Shown here one piece after another: positions 36,921 through 48,838 of a DNA stretch of 64,000 bases (position 1 is the stretch's first letter; every line of letters starts with the position of its first letter). The notes beneath the pieces are model-generated. The model was not told the origin of the DNA. It made no database searches and saw only the letters and a program-made list of their open reading frames with translations. Where the stretch lies: positions 4,775,001 to 4,839,000 of the forward strand of contig NC_066596.1 in assembly GCF_905475345.1 (NCBI RefSeq). The letters are read 5' to 3'. A program made the position numbers and the translations under genes. The DNA is from Vespula vulgaris. Lineage: Eukaryota > Arthropoda > Insecta > Hymenoptera > Vespidae.

Positions 36921-39900
36921 AAAAGAAAGATTAATCTCGAAGCATAAAATAAATCTCTTGAACGGCGAGCGAGCAAGGTGTTGACCGAATTGAACGAATC
37001 GAATATAATCCAGCCATTAATCTTTCGAAATGAAACACGCGCGTTTGCATTAATAAAGAGAGAGAGAAAGAGAGAAAGAGAGAAAGAGAGAAAGAGAGAG
37101 CTATAGGAAGCACATGTGCCACGGTACAATGCTGCAAGGAATCCGAGTCTGATTCTAACGTCTAACACAATCTAACCCTCTTTTATACGTACGGGAGCTC
37201 ACGGCTAATCCCAATTACGAATGGCCATTAGTTTTATTTCGGAAGGAAAATCGGCCCTCGACCCTTACGACACGACCTCTCTCTTTCTCTCTTTCTCTCT
37301 CTTCTCTTTTTTCTCTCTCTCTCTCTTTTCGTTTGCTTGTTTCGCCTCATACGTTCTCTCACTCTCTCTTACTTACCCTCTTCGACGTAGTGGTTCCTGA
37401 TCGATCGTCCCTGCCGCTACCTTGATTTATGTTGCACGCTAATTACGCTCATTTACATGAAGATAGATCAAGCGCGCTCCAATTAGAGCCGCGAGAGCGA
37501 TTAACGCGCGCGCGAGAGCTTCACTGCCGGTGGTCGAAACGATTCCTTTAAAAAATTTCGTGGAATTCACGAGTTAAACGGCTACGTTATTTTCTTTTTT
37601 TTTTATTTTCGCATGATGTTTAATGAAGGGAAGAGGATTTTTACCAGCTTAGTCGAATTTGTTTCGTTTTATAATTAAAATGAAGAGATTTTGAGGGATA
37701 TTTATTTCATCGACAACAATTCGATTAATTTTACTTCATTAACATTCTAATTGCTATTTTAATAAAGTATTATATTAATTCCTTTTAGGAATGATACTTT
37801 GTCAAATTCGATTTCTTAAGGATTCCATGCGATAGACGTTTATTTCATCGATGAATGATGACGATGACGGTTCGCATAAACTCAACATGATTCCATCTTA
37901 AGAATCTTCGAAAAGTATAAAAGCAAGATTCATCTCGGTATTTGTACTTCTTTGAATTTGTCTGCGTTTGGTCCTGTCTGGAGCCTAGAAACTAGATCCG
38001 TGCAGCTGCCGATGTCGAAACCGGAAGCTGCGGCCATCTTGTTTGCACAGTTACCATGACTACCATGGGAGATCCTTTCTGTAAGGATGTATGTCGTACA
38101 CCCTGTCTTTCTTTTTCTTTCTCTCTCACACTTTCTCGTTTTTACGTATATATACGTTTAGCAAAAGCTCAATAGGGGTTTCCCCATGACTAATGCGTTA
38201 TATTGTACGAAATTTCTGGCCGATTCTACTCGCTCAAAGTTGGTTTTAGATTTCTGGAATTTATGGCTATCGATAACTCAGTTCCTACCCCTTAAAATCT
38301 TTCCCCACCATCAGGGTTGCTTCGTACTTTAGCACTCTTGCATCCCTTTTTCCCGTACGGGGAAAGGCGGCAGATGGCGATTCTTTATTGCGATTAATCG
38401 GCTTATCTCTTCAAGGCCGTTCTAATGGCAAGAAGAAATTCGAGGTTGTTCGCGAGACTCGTGAGGGATATTTTCCAAGCGAAGAGGTGGGGAGAGAAAA
38501 GGAATGTAATTGCTCGGTGAAGGGTCTTGGATCCAATTTCATTGGAGACGATTCTTATTTAAATTTTGCGCAGGCCTTTTCCATTCCGATCAGATTTTTG
38601 TATTAGGTACTGTATGGAAAGAAGAAAAAATAGAGTAGCGGTTACTTTGCTTTTTTTCTCCTTATTAAAGAATATAAGTTTAGCTAAGATGTGAATTTCC
38701 CGTCCGACGGAGGACGTCATCGTCTCGTAATTTCTTGGTAACACGCACGACAGATTAGAAAGAAAGACGTCGGATATCCACGACGCTCGCAGCCGTCGGA
38801 TTTCATTTAGCGCCATTCCGAGAAACACCATCGCACATCTGTCCGCGTATGCGTACATTTTTCTCATACAAAATCTCAGAAGAACGTTAGCGTTCTAACA
38901 TCGCGAAGGTATAACTTATCAGAAGCCATAAGCGGATTACGAAAAGAAGGGAGAAGAAAAGGAAGAAAATTCTGTCTTCTATATGCGTTTATATGTATGA
39001 ATGCGTGCATTCGTGTGCGTGTATGAGAAAGACAGACAAATTTTCAGCATCCCCCTCCAGGAGCAACATTCGTCTACCGTGAAAAGTCGGTATCGCGATC
39101 GGAGATCGATTCGTTTGTTCTCATCGAATAGAAAATCTGCTTCCAACTGCAACTGTTCCCAAACTTGGACAGATGTTCGGACGCTTTTGGATACTGCGAC
39201 TAAAACGAGTAGCACGTGTGGAGGAAATACATTTCCTTTTACGGTTGCCCCGTGAAAAACAGTCAGAAATTACCGGGCCAACGGGACAGATGCATCCGGA
39301 TGTTTATTTCTCTGTACTCCGGAGATTTTTCTTATACATACATACTTAGTCCGTCTGCTGTAAACCTGTCTCATGATTTTCTTGGGGAACTTCAAAACTA
39401 GATTATACATTTAAATCAAGAAAAATGTTTCTTCTTTATCTTCCGAATGTTATCCAAATCATATATCGTTGAGATTAGAAGATAAAATATAAATAATAGT
39501 GGGCATTTTTCATGTGGTTACCTTCCCCAGGTATGGATTTAGGATACCAAAAAAAAGAAGGTTAGAAAAAGGTATTAAATTTATTATTATTTCTTTTTCC
39601 TTTTTGTTTAGGCGTCGACCTTTAGGATTATTGGCCAAGGAACAAAATTAATTATCCGAATCCATAAGCGGGGTTCGTCTTTCGATTTAAAACGGGTGTC
39701 AGAGTGCAAGCGCCGATCTTTTTTCGACGGGCAGCTGTCTACAATTATTATACTTCTGACCTGGTTCTCTCTCTTTCTCTTTTCTTTATCCATGCTCTCT
39801 ATTTACTCCTTCTCCCACCATAACTTTTTCTCTTCTCGTACCGGTCACCCGGTATATACCTGAATTATTTTTTGTCGCTCTTATACGAAGAGACTACTTC

Positions 39901-40235
39901 GTCCGAGAATCGATGACGCACATCGACCCTGCTTTCTTTGTCATGTTAAACGCATTAGACGCATCCTGTTACTTTCGTTGCTCCAAAAAGTGTCAAAAGT
40001 ATTTTCTAGTCACGTGAATTTTCTTTTTTTTATGAGTAGTTAGATATCCGCGCACGCCATATTTATCACAGTTTTCTTCATTCTTCTAACATTCGACGCA
40101 ATTCCCATCGATTTCGAAATTTTCCTCCAACAAATAGATTTAACGAAAAGGGAAACTTCGCATCGAAAAGAGCTTCAATTACAAACCGCGACAAGTCGAA
40201 TGAGAGTAAAACAGAAACAGAAAAAGGAAAAAAAT

Positions 40236-40361
40236 ATGAATTTGGCGGCTTTCTTCGGAACCGTTACCGGCTTAGGCGTCTTGCACACAATGGCGGATAT
40301 TTTTATAGCGATTCGCTACGGCAGCTACATCAACACGACCGGTTTTCCACTCTGCGTTTGA
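40236..40361 (+). CDS. Small hydrophobic ORF (41 aa), unrecognised
   Basis: A 41-codon ATG-to-TGA frame. Residues 3-26 are largely apolar (NLAAFFGTVTGLGVLHTMAD and onward) and could form one membrane-spanning helix; the C-terminal part contains RYGSYIN. The start has an insect-like context with A at -3. It lies in a CpG-richer patch outside simple repeats, inside the Tet intron. ORFs this short are common by chance, so only conservation or expression could promote it. Confidence 0.15.
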   Translation: MNLAAFFGTVTGLGVLHTMADIFIAIRYGSYINTTGFPLCV

Positions 40362-41197
40362 ACATCTGCCGCCTCGATTCTTCGTCGTGTGTGTGCGCAC
40401 ATCCCTACGCGCGCGCGTTGCACGCGGTGTGTCGCGTTAGTGCGTTTCGCACGCAAACCCTTCGATAAAACTTCGTTTTTCCTTTTTTTTTCCTTTTATT
40501 TCTATTCCAGGCATTTTTGGTTTGCCGTCACATCGATAGTGCGATGTTAATTTTTGTGATCTTGCTTATCTCGAAAGTGGGTGCTAAATCTTGTTACCTT
40601 TCTTATCTATCTTTCAAAAAAAATGTCAAACAAAAATGTTGAGCTTATCCGAAGATATATCGATTCCCTTCGAAACAGAATCATTCATTTTCTAAATTTC
40701 GTGAAAAAACATTCTTGTTACGTGGGTTTTGATAAGGACACGCGGCGAATGAAGATAATCACGTAACTGTTACGTCAGGAGCAAGAACGCAACGAGTACG
40801 ACGAAGGATGCTCGTTATTTAAGGAAGTGTGCTCGAAAATGAAAGTTCTTCTGTGCTATGGAAGAGAGGGAGAGAGAGAAACCGGTAATATTCACGGTCA
40901 GGGACAGAAGGAGAAGAGATTATGCGATTCCTACTCAGGTTATTACCATTTTCGCGCGCGACAGCGAGCGGGTTGTATTCATTGTACGGCGAGGCCTGAA
41001 ACGAAAGAGCCAATCAATCAATTCTCTCTGCCGTACAATTCTCGCAATGAGATCTGAGTGAATTGCATTAACCTACAGACATACATTACACGCCTATGCG
41101 TGAGCATGGCGCGGTCGCAAGCATAATGGTCACGCTGCAACGGTGGTCAACCAACAATCTTTGTCTTTCTCTTTCTCTCCTCTCTCTCTCTCTCTCT

Positions 41198-41200
<3 letters not shown>

Positions 41201-41247
<47 letters not shown>
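41201..41247. repeat. (TA)n microsatellite
   Basis: About 23 uninterrupted TA units directly following a (CT)n tract (41165-41200). Confidence 0.95.
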
Positions 41248-41250
<3 letters not shown>

Positions 41251-41640
41251 TATCCATCTTCATTCTCACACCTAATCGCGGACTACTGTAATCTTTCACA
41301 ATGAACCTAATATTCGAATTTTCTTCGAATTATATTCTCTATATTATTTTAAAATAACACAAGAAAATGTTTTCTACCATATTTCGAATAATATTGAAAC
41401 ATAAAATCATTTCTTGAAATTTCCTTATTGCCCATTTTAATAGTTCCTTAAAAAACTATTTTAATTTTGACGGAGACCAGCCGAGTTTTGATTGATTTTA
41501 CTTACTCGAATATGCCGTTCACATGCGTTAGGTTGACAACCATGATCGTAGAGAACTCGACGTATCATAGTGCATTATGCACTGGCACGTCTATTCGCGT
41601 CATGAATACGATCCACAGATCAAATGGAATTCAAATCTTT

Positions 41641-41644
41641 GAGC

Positions 41645-41705
<61 letters not shown>
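41641..41705. repeat. (GA)n microsatellite
   Basis: About 26 GA units with one CAGAGA interruption at the left edge. Confidence 0.95.
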
Positions 41706-41707
<2 letters not shown>

Positions 41708-42253
41708 AGAGAATGAGATACACAAGACAGTCCCTTCTGTCCCTAAAGTAATTCCCATCACAAATGTTGTGCATGTATGTCTAAGCATATACAAAACGTC
41801 AATAATATTTTTCAAAGATTGATCGATGGTCGGCGTTCAATAGAGAATTCCGATTAGATTTTTAAACATGTAAATGTCTCATCGAGGAGAAACTTTCGAT
41901 CGTAGTTTAAGGAAAAAGTTACTTTAAAAAACGAATAAGAAATTATTAACAATATATATGTAAGCATTGACGTAATCGTGGGAACGTTCTTCTTCATTGT
42001 TTGTATCCTTATGGCGAATGTCAAAGTAACAAAATTTACTTAACGATAAAAAGAAAGATGTTCCTTCTTCGAAGAGAGAGTGAGAGAGAGTGAGAGAGAG
42101 AAAGAGAAAGAGAGACAGAGAGACACAGAGACTTTCTTTATCTGTCACGAATAAATTTATCTCTCGGACGTAATTTTCATGATAAATCACTGATAAATCT
42201 TGAGCTTTGCGATCATTCTCGACCAGGTATAGTTAGTGAGTGAATGAGAAAGT

Positions 42254-42284
<31 letters not shown>

Positions 42285-43135
42285 GAAAAAAGGTCTTTGA
42301 ACAAACATTTGCGTTTTGATAAGAAGTTCTTCGACGATGCGCATCAGAGTAGCGAGTTTAAAATTTCTTTCTTCCTAATTCTTTTTTTTAGTTTTTCTTC
42401 TTCGTTTCAGAAGAAGTTTCTCGATCTTCTTTGCGTTCTTCGCGCCAGCATCTCCTACTTCTTCTTTTCTTTTTCTTTCCTCCTTCTTTTTCTTTTCCTT
42501 TCTCTTCGGTATTGTTCCCTCGAAGACTCGAAAGATTTAATTAAAATCGTCGGGATTCTGGCGAACGATGCCAGGACTCGAGGAGAATTTCTTCATAAGC
42601 CCATGCAAATATCGAGCGACCGGCCGGCCGGTGCAACGAATCTCGAAGTATGTGTGTTATGCGTAATTGGGCGTCAGGGTTATCGTTTATGCCGATTAAA
42701 TCTTACGGAAGATGTTGTGAACTCTCTTTCATCGAGGAAAAATATGCCGTCATATTTGTTTATATTTTCCTTTTCTTTTTCATTCGATTTTTTATCACTT
42801 TTTATTTTTATCAATCTAATCATCCTTGATGATGAAGTCTTAAGGTTTAAAAAAAAGAAAGAACAAAGTAATACCTAAAGATCGTGAAGAAAAAGTGAAT
42901 GCGAGCTCTAACAATAAGACATCATCTGATATCATCTTAGACGACTTAAGATTCTTCTTCGCCTTAAACGAGACCAATCGATGTAGACGCGACAACATAG
43001 TTGAACGTAACGCGCCTCATAATCAGAGGAGTTATCAGGTTTTATGAACCTGTAACGTGAACGACGGAAGCCGCACTCAAGCTACATGCCAGTATCTGTC
43101 GTTCTCTGTCGGGTCGAACGAGCGATCAATTTGCA

Positions 43136-43265
43136 GTGCTCTCTCTCTCACTCTTTCTCCTTGCCTCTCTCTCTCTCTCACTCTCTCTCCGGAGATAGAG
43201 AGATAGAGTGAGAAAGTGAGTGAGTGAGAGAAAGAGAGAGAGGGGGAGAGAAAGAGAGAAAGAGA
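43136..43265. repeat. CT-rich / GA-rich mirror-image hairpin
   Basis: A CT-rich arm (43138-43190) meets a GA-rich arm (43191-43250) at the palindrome TCTCCGGAGA (43186-43195). The arms are imperfectly complementary over about 50 bp, so the strand can fold into a long hairpin. Confidence 0.6.
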
Positions 43266-43324
43266 GATATAGAACGACGCATACGACGCAACGACATAAA
43301 TTGATTAGGCGAGCCGAGGATGGC

Positions 43325-43332
43325 CGGTCGTT

Positions 43333-43363
<31 letters not shown>

Positions 43364-43388
43364 TCGTTCGTTCGCTCGCTCGCTCGCA
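43325..43388. repeat. (TTCG)n / (CTCG)n tetranucleotide repeat
   Basis: About 15 units, TTCG in the middle and CTCG at both ends, one CpG every 4 bp. This is unlike the other, CpG-free microsatellites of the window. Confidence 0.9.
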
Positions 43389-44469
43389 CTCTCGATCGTG
43401 GATAGAAAAATCCTGGGAACGAGACCCCCGCCAACAAGAGAGGCCCTAGCGAGCCAATGAAAATAAAAAGGATGTCAGATTGCCGCAGCGTCGGAAGTTA
43501 CGGATTAAGTTAGGAAGTAGACAGTTAGTGTCGCTCAGGAGAGAGCGAGAGAGAGAGAGAGAGAGAAAGAGAGAGAAGCTGGAAGATCGGATCACAGAAA
43601 ATATCGTCGAATAATATCCGAAGGCCTAACTGATAAAAATAGTTCCCGTGTGAAATTGGAGAAGCGACGCGAGAAACATTTCTTTTATAAACAATTTCGC
43701 ATATCTATTTCTATGCCCAAAGAAATAAAAGATCTTAGTGATTTCTTAAAATATCTGTGAAATAATGTACAAATGTTGAATTTTGTGTGAATTAAAGTCA
43801 TATTTGATATGTGGCAAAGTTAGAAAAAAGAGATCAATGAAAGAAAGTGGTTGAGCAAAGAGGATATTTCTCTCACCTTTATGTGTATGATAAATGGGAG
43901 TGAAAGAGAGAAATTGAGAGAGAGGCTAAAATGGGTTGGCAACTTCGTCTCGCGTGCTGACCTTTTGAGGGTGGATGAGACGGCGGTATTACGTCCGAGG
44001 TAGAACCTTGACCCTGGAATCACAGTTCTGTTTGGGTTGGACGCTTTCATATCGAGCGCTTCCGTGTGGAGATATTATGACATTGAATCGAAAGAGAAAC
44101 TCTGGGATATGCATTCGTAAAAATATTACTGAGGACGGCATAAATATATGGAAATTTAATTATTCCAATTATCTTGGTATTTAATGGATCGAATTTAGTT
44201 TTTAGCCTACTTATTCTTAATTTGTCAAACTAGTACAAATTATCTTATTTCATCCCTCATTACAACTTCAAATTTCATAAAGCATTCTCACGACATCCCA
44301 ATGAAAGATTTTACTCGAAGCACGAATCCCTAATGTTTCACGATTACAAGGCAGTTAATGATACACGGAGGGTGCAGCATCCCGCCCCTTAGCTGGCTTT
44401 TCTCATCCTTTTCCCCGCGTGAACAGGCGCGATCTTTCAGAAAGGAGAGAAAGAAAGAACAAGAAGAGG

Positions 44470-44470
<1 letters not shown>

Positions 44471-44516
<46 letters not shown>
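44471..44516. repeat. (GA)n microsatellite
   Basis: About 21 uninterrupted GA units. Confidence 0.9.
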
Positions 44517-44520
<4 letters not shown>

Positions 44521-47500
44521 TGTAGCGATAAAATGTAAACCAGCAGACTCGGTTGGAACCCTCAGTTGTGGAAAAGACCCTCCTCAGAGAACGGAACCCA
44601 GAGGTGCAAGGGTGCTGTGCGTTATGATTATTGTCAAGGTCAGGGTCACACCCAGCTATCTGGGTTAGGGAAATCTGTACCGTTTGAATATCAGAACGCT
44701 CGAACGTCTTGCTACCCCTCTCTACGAACAGTCAAGATTCACGAAAATGTAAAAATCGATTCAGACACATACCATCTACTTTCTTTATACAATCGGAGAT
44801 TTTCAGTTTCAGTTTCTTCACGAGCTAAATACGTATCTCTGATTTCTTTCTATGAATAGCGTGACGACGTAGGGAAGCGGGCACCCTCGCCTCATGGCTC
44901 GTGCCACGTTTTCAGGTTTGTGGGGGAGTCTGCGTCACGAGCAGGGTCCTCGTGACTTTGGTTGGGGTTCCGAAAAAGATGGGAGACGTCCACTGATGCC
45001 TAATTATCTGAAAGCGTGGCACGCACCCTACTAGGGTTCCTCTTCCCTATTTTCCTTGGACACCTGGTTGTCATGTTTCGTCACAAGCAACGAAGAAAAG
45101 AAACATTCCTCAAGATTGTTTTCCGTTAAGAAACCATTCACTAAGTTTAATCTCTAATGTGATAGTGAAAATATCTTATGTTCGAGTACACGTATCATGA
45201 ATTACATTGAATCATAATTCGTATAGTGAGTACGAAATAACTAATGGATTCTTATGGTGTCCTCTCTAGTGTAGAAATCCAATTGACGAAAACTGACCTA
45301 TTGGTCATGTCTTCACATCGCTTATAGAACTGGGCTCGAAGAAAATAACGGGACGTCGCTGGCTTTCGTCCTCTATCCCTTTTTTTCTTTTTTTTCGGGC
45401 GACCAGCTCTTCTCCCTCATGTATCGTATTAAGATATCAAATGGCCAAATCCGGAATCCCCTTTTCAGGAACATCATGCACCAAAGCGTGGCGTTTCGGC
45501 TACCCTTTTCTGGTCGCAATGTATCGCTTGCCCTCACAGCTCCTGGAGGAGGCACAGAGACGGGGGTGGGCTTCGGGATCATGAATGAAATCCCTCTTGG
45601 AGGGTCGAGCCTGGGGTGCCTGACCCTCCATACTCATACCCATGTCGTACTTCTGGCCCAGAAGAGAACGACATTATATTCAAAACAATAACACGTCCAC
45701 GTGGACGGGATACTATATGTCCATTTGGATTTATCTTCGATTGATATACTTATTTGAAAAATATGTTTTCATTATAAGAAACAGTAGCTTTTGAAAGAAA
45801 GATAGCTGAATCTTTTCAGGTTAGAGAAACGACTGTCAAACGAGAGGGCCATGTGTTGGCTAGTCGAACTGTTTATCGTCAGCTAGCAAAGCTCTTGAAC
45901 TCGAAGAAACGAAATGTTAAAATTATGGGTAGACTATCCTTGTATTAGTACAATTTAATCGCATTATTTTTCTAACTGGGTGAATATATTTTTCTGTCGC
46001 GGTTGGCGAATTTTCCATAATCAGTCTGCACGGCAGACATTATGCGGGAAAATTCTATCCATTATAAAGAAATTAACAACCAATCGAAGTACTCCTTATC
46101 TTAACGACGAGTTCTGCTGAATATGTTCTCGTTATTCTCGTACGTCACGAATAAGTTTTCACTGAATAAAGAAATTACGACGGGCCGTTCCTAATAATTT
46201 AACGTAATTTCTTCCTCATAAATAGCACCTGACGTAGAAGGATATTAAGTATTCCCCTTCTGTTTTAAAGGCACCTTACTTACACCTGCCCATCGAGTCA
46301 CACGCTTCCCCCACTCTTCTCTTTTTCCACGCAATTCTCGATCGTCTTTCTTTCTTTCTTTCTCTCTCTCCATCTCTCTCTCTCTCTCTATCTCCATCTC
46401 TTTTCTTCGCTCCCTCTCTTTCTTCGTGCTTTACCTACTTTCGCGAGTATATGAACATACGAAGAAGCTTGCGTGCGAATTTCTAAAGGGGTGAAGGGTT
46501 CCATGAAATAAAGGAGACCGAAGGTCGAGCCCAATGGTCGAATGATATTCTATTATCGGCTGTAAAACTTGAAAATTGCTGTATTGAAGAATCTTTTTCT
46601 TTTATTTTCTTCATGAGAAAGAGAATATTCATTGCGGGACGTATACGATTATACATTTTTAATTATGTGTAAAGATATATTATATACATTTCCGATTCTA
46701 TAATATTTTTTAATTAATTCAAGCCTCGTATGAATTAGTGTTAAGAATTGCAAGACGTGGTATATACATGAAATACTATATATACATGATTTCTAAGGAT
46801 ATAGTATTGTTTTTGCTTTTTCATTCCCAATTATCCAAATAGACCGCATAGTAAAGTCCATTATAAGGGAAAACAAAGATTGCAAGGAAAAGAGAAAGAG
46901 AAGAAGAAGGACAGAAGGGAAAGAAAGTATTTGTGTGATACCTATTTTTGGTGATAAAACGCGGAAGGAAGAAGGAACGATCTATAGGGGGTCCGTGGGT
47001 CGATTCGTGCGCTTCGCATGTTTAGCCACGGGGTTGTTTTGGTACGAGAATAAACCCTTGCTCTTTGCCCCTTCTCTCCGTATTCGTATGAATCTAGATT
47101 TGTAATGGAAAGAAGAATCATAAGGTTCTTTACTAAAGGGAAAATGTCGATACAAGTTTTAGCCTATTTACCAGCAATTACATTCAACGATAAAACGTTC
47201 TAAGAGAGTGATGTTTATTTTTTATCTATATCGATCCAGGAAAATCATTTAAGAAAGACATCCTTGTCTGTAGGATATATTGAATTTATTTTAATTATTC
47301 TTATATCTTTTCCATTTCCTCTTGAGTTTCACATAAGACTTGGTGTGTTATTACTTGCGCAATTAACGATAAGACTCTCACTTTGTTAAGCGCTATCGTA
47401 ACGATCTCACCTTATTTACTATATACACGTATACGGTTAACGAGTCCAGCGAAGGACATCAGGAAAATTTAGTAACGACTACGTGGTTTAAGCTCGCGGG

Positions 47501-48671
47501 TAAAGCGATAAATAGCATAATGACGTAAATAGAGGGAGAGTTTTCTCTGTATATTGTATAGTAAAAGGGTATAGATACGGTCTGCCGTTGAAACTAGGTG
47601 GAACGTTCCAGCGGCATAAACACGGAGTCTTACTTGGGCCTTAGCGAAGTCTCGTAGCTTGGTAGGAGAAGAGAGTTGATGGTGGGATCGGGGGAGGGAA
47701 CGAAGCGGCGAACGGGGAGGGGGAAGAAAAAGCGAGGCGAGCATCCTGCGTGCTTTAAGGGCGTAGCCAGCGATCTTCGGCAGTATAGGGTATATATGTA
47801 TCGTTTGGTTCACATGTAAGAAGGGACGCCCTTATGTCACGGGGTTGTTTGAATGCCAGCTGCGAGGCGCCCAAGCGAGACCGCGTCGGCCAAGTCCCGA
47901 CGTATACAAGGAAACGTTATAAAAATAATTATTAAGGCCGTTACCAGTACGTACCAGTTCGATTAAATTTTTTTTTGTCCGACCTTCCTATGATATTTTT
48001 TCATTGCGTATTAGTCATATTGTCGTATATGTATATTATCGTTTCACTCCACGAGTATAATTTAAATAGAATATTGTAGTACGCATTTGTTGTATTGCCA
48101 CGAAATTGGAATTATCCACGACACGAAAGTTTTTCGATTCATAAAATTTGTTTTACGAGAATTGCACAATATGTTCGAGTAAAAATAGATTAAAAAAAAT
48201 ATCTACTTTTGCGTTACGCTTTTAGAATCATGTTGGGAGATCAAATATCTGTAACGAATAGATCGTCAATTTTGTTCAGCGATGCGAGGATAATTTGAAG
48301 TTATGATCTTTTCTTTACTCGACATTACGGTGCACGGGGCGTATAGTCTAGGCGAGTAATAGAATCGATTCGTCGCGATTCCCCCAAATCAGCATTTTCA
48401 GTAGAAAGAGAAGTTTTAACCTTCCATTTTGGATTGTATCGATCGGAATGACTGAATTGTAATTAATTTTTCTATACAACTCGAAGAATGTTCTGACTGT
48501 TTTTTATGATTTAATAGCTTCTATCATTTTCATATCCTTTCTTTTTTTATTGATCCTTATCGTCTTCAGTTTTAGTAGTATTTCTTGGCGTTTAATTTTG
48601 ATTATATCAAACATATAAAAACTAGGAATTTAAAATATATTCTTAAACATTTCAATTAATCAATCACTTAC

Positions 48672-48838
48672 CGTTTTATCGTTTAAAGGTGATTCCAAGT
48701 TTTCATATGGCGCGCGTTCAACAACCTGTCCTTCGGATATACCATTTTCAACCGTCGCACTTCTAATGGGTGCAACGGCTCGTTCGGCCGCCGGCCATCT
48801 GTCGTGGAGTGAAAATGGTTTGTCGAAATTAAAGTCAG
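48672..48838 (-). CDS. Coding-like exon on the opposite strand inside the Tet intron
   Basis: Read on the minus strand, the segment is flanked by a strong acceptor (a run of about 30 pyrimidines, then CGCTTAG) and a strong donor (AAAACG followed by GTAAGTG). It is 167 nt: two bases completing a codon, then 55 open codons, ending in phase 0. The peptide is non-repetitive and protein-like, with parts such as FDKPFSLHDRWPAAERAVAP and ENGISEGQVVERAPYENLES. An alternative acceptor (CACGACAG) would start it at 48798 in the same frame. I recognise no family. It could be one exon of a gene nested in the Tet intron, or a chance open frame between good splice sites. If intron DNA is read on, a stop follows three codons after the donor. 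No second exon is firmly placed; a weak phase-compatible partner for the shorter form lies near 51.9 kb. Confidence 0.4.

Noticed and set aside
42240..42878. 212-codon plus-strand ORF
   Set aside because: Begins in a GA tract and is dominated by Phe/Ser/Leu from TTC-rich DNA at both ends; no domain seen.
45373..45691. Overlapping open frames on both strands in a GC-richer patch
   Set aside because: Neither has bounding splice sites or a recognisable domain, and both being open suggests composition.
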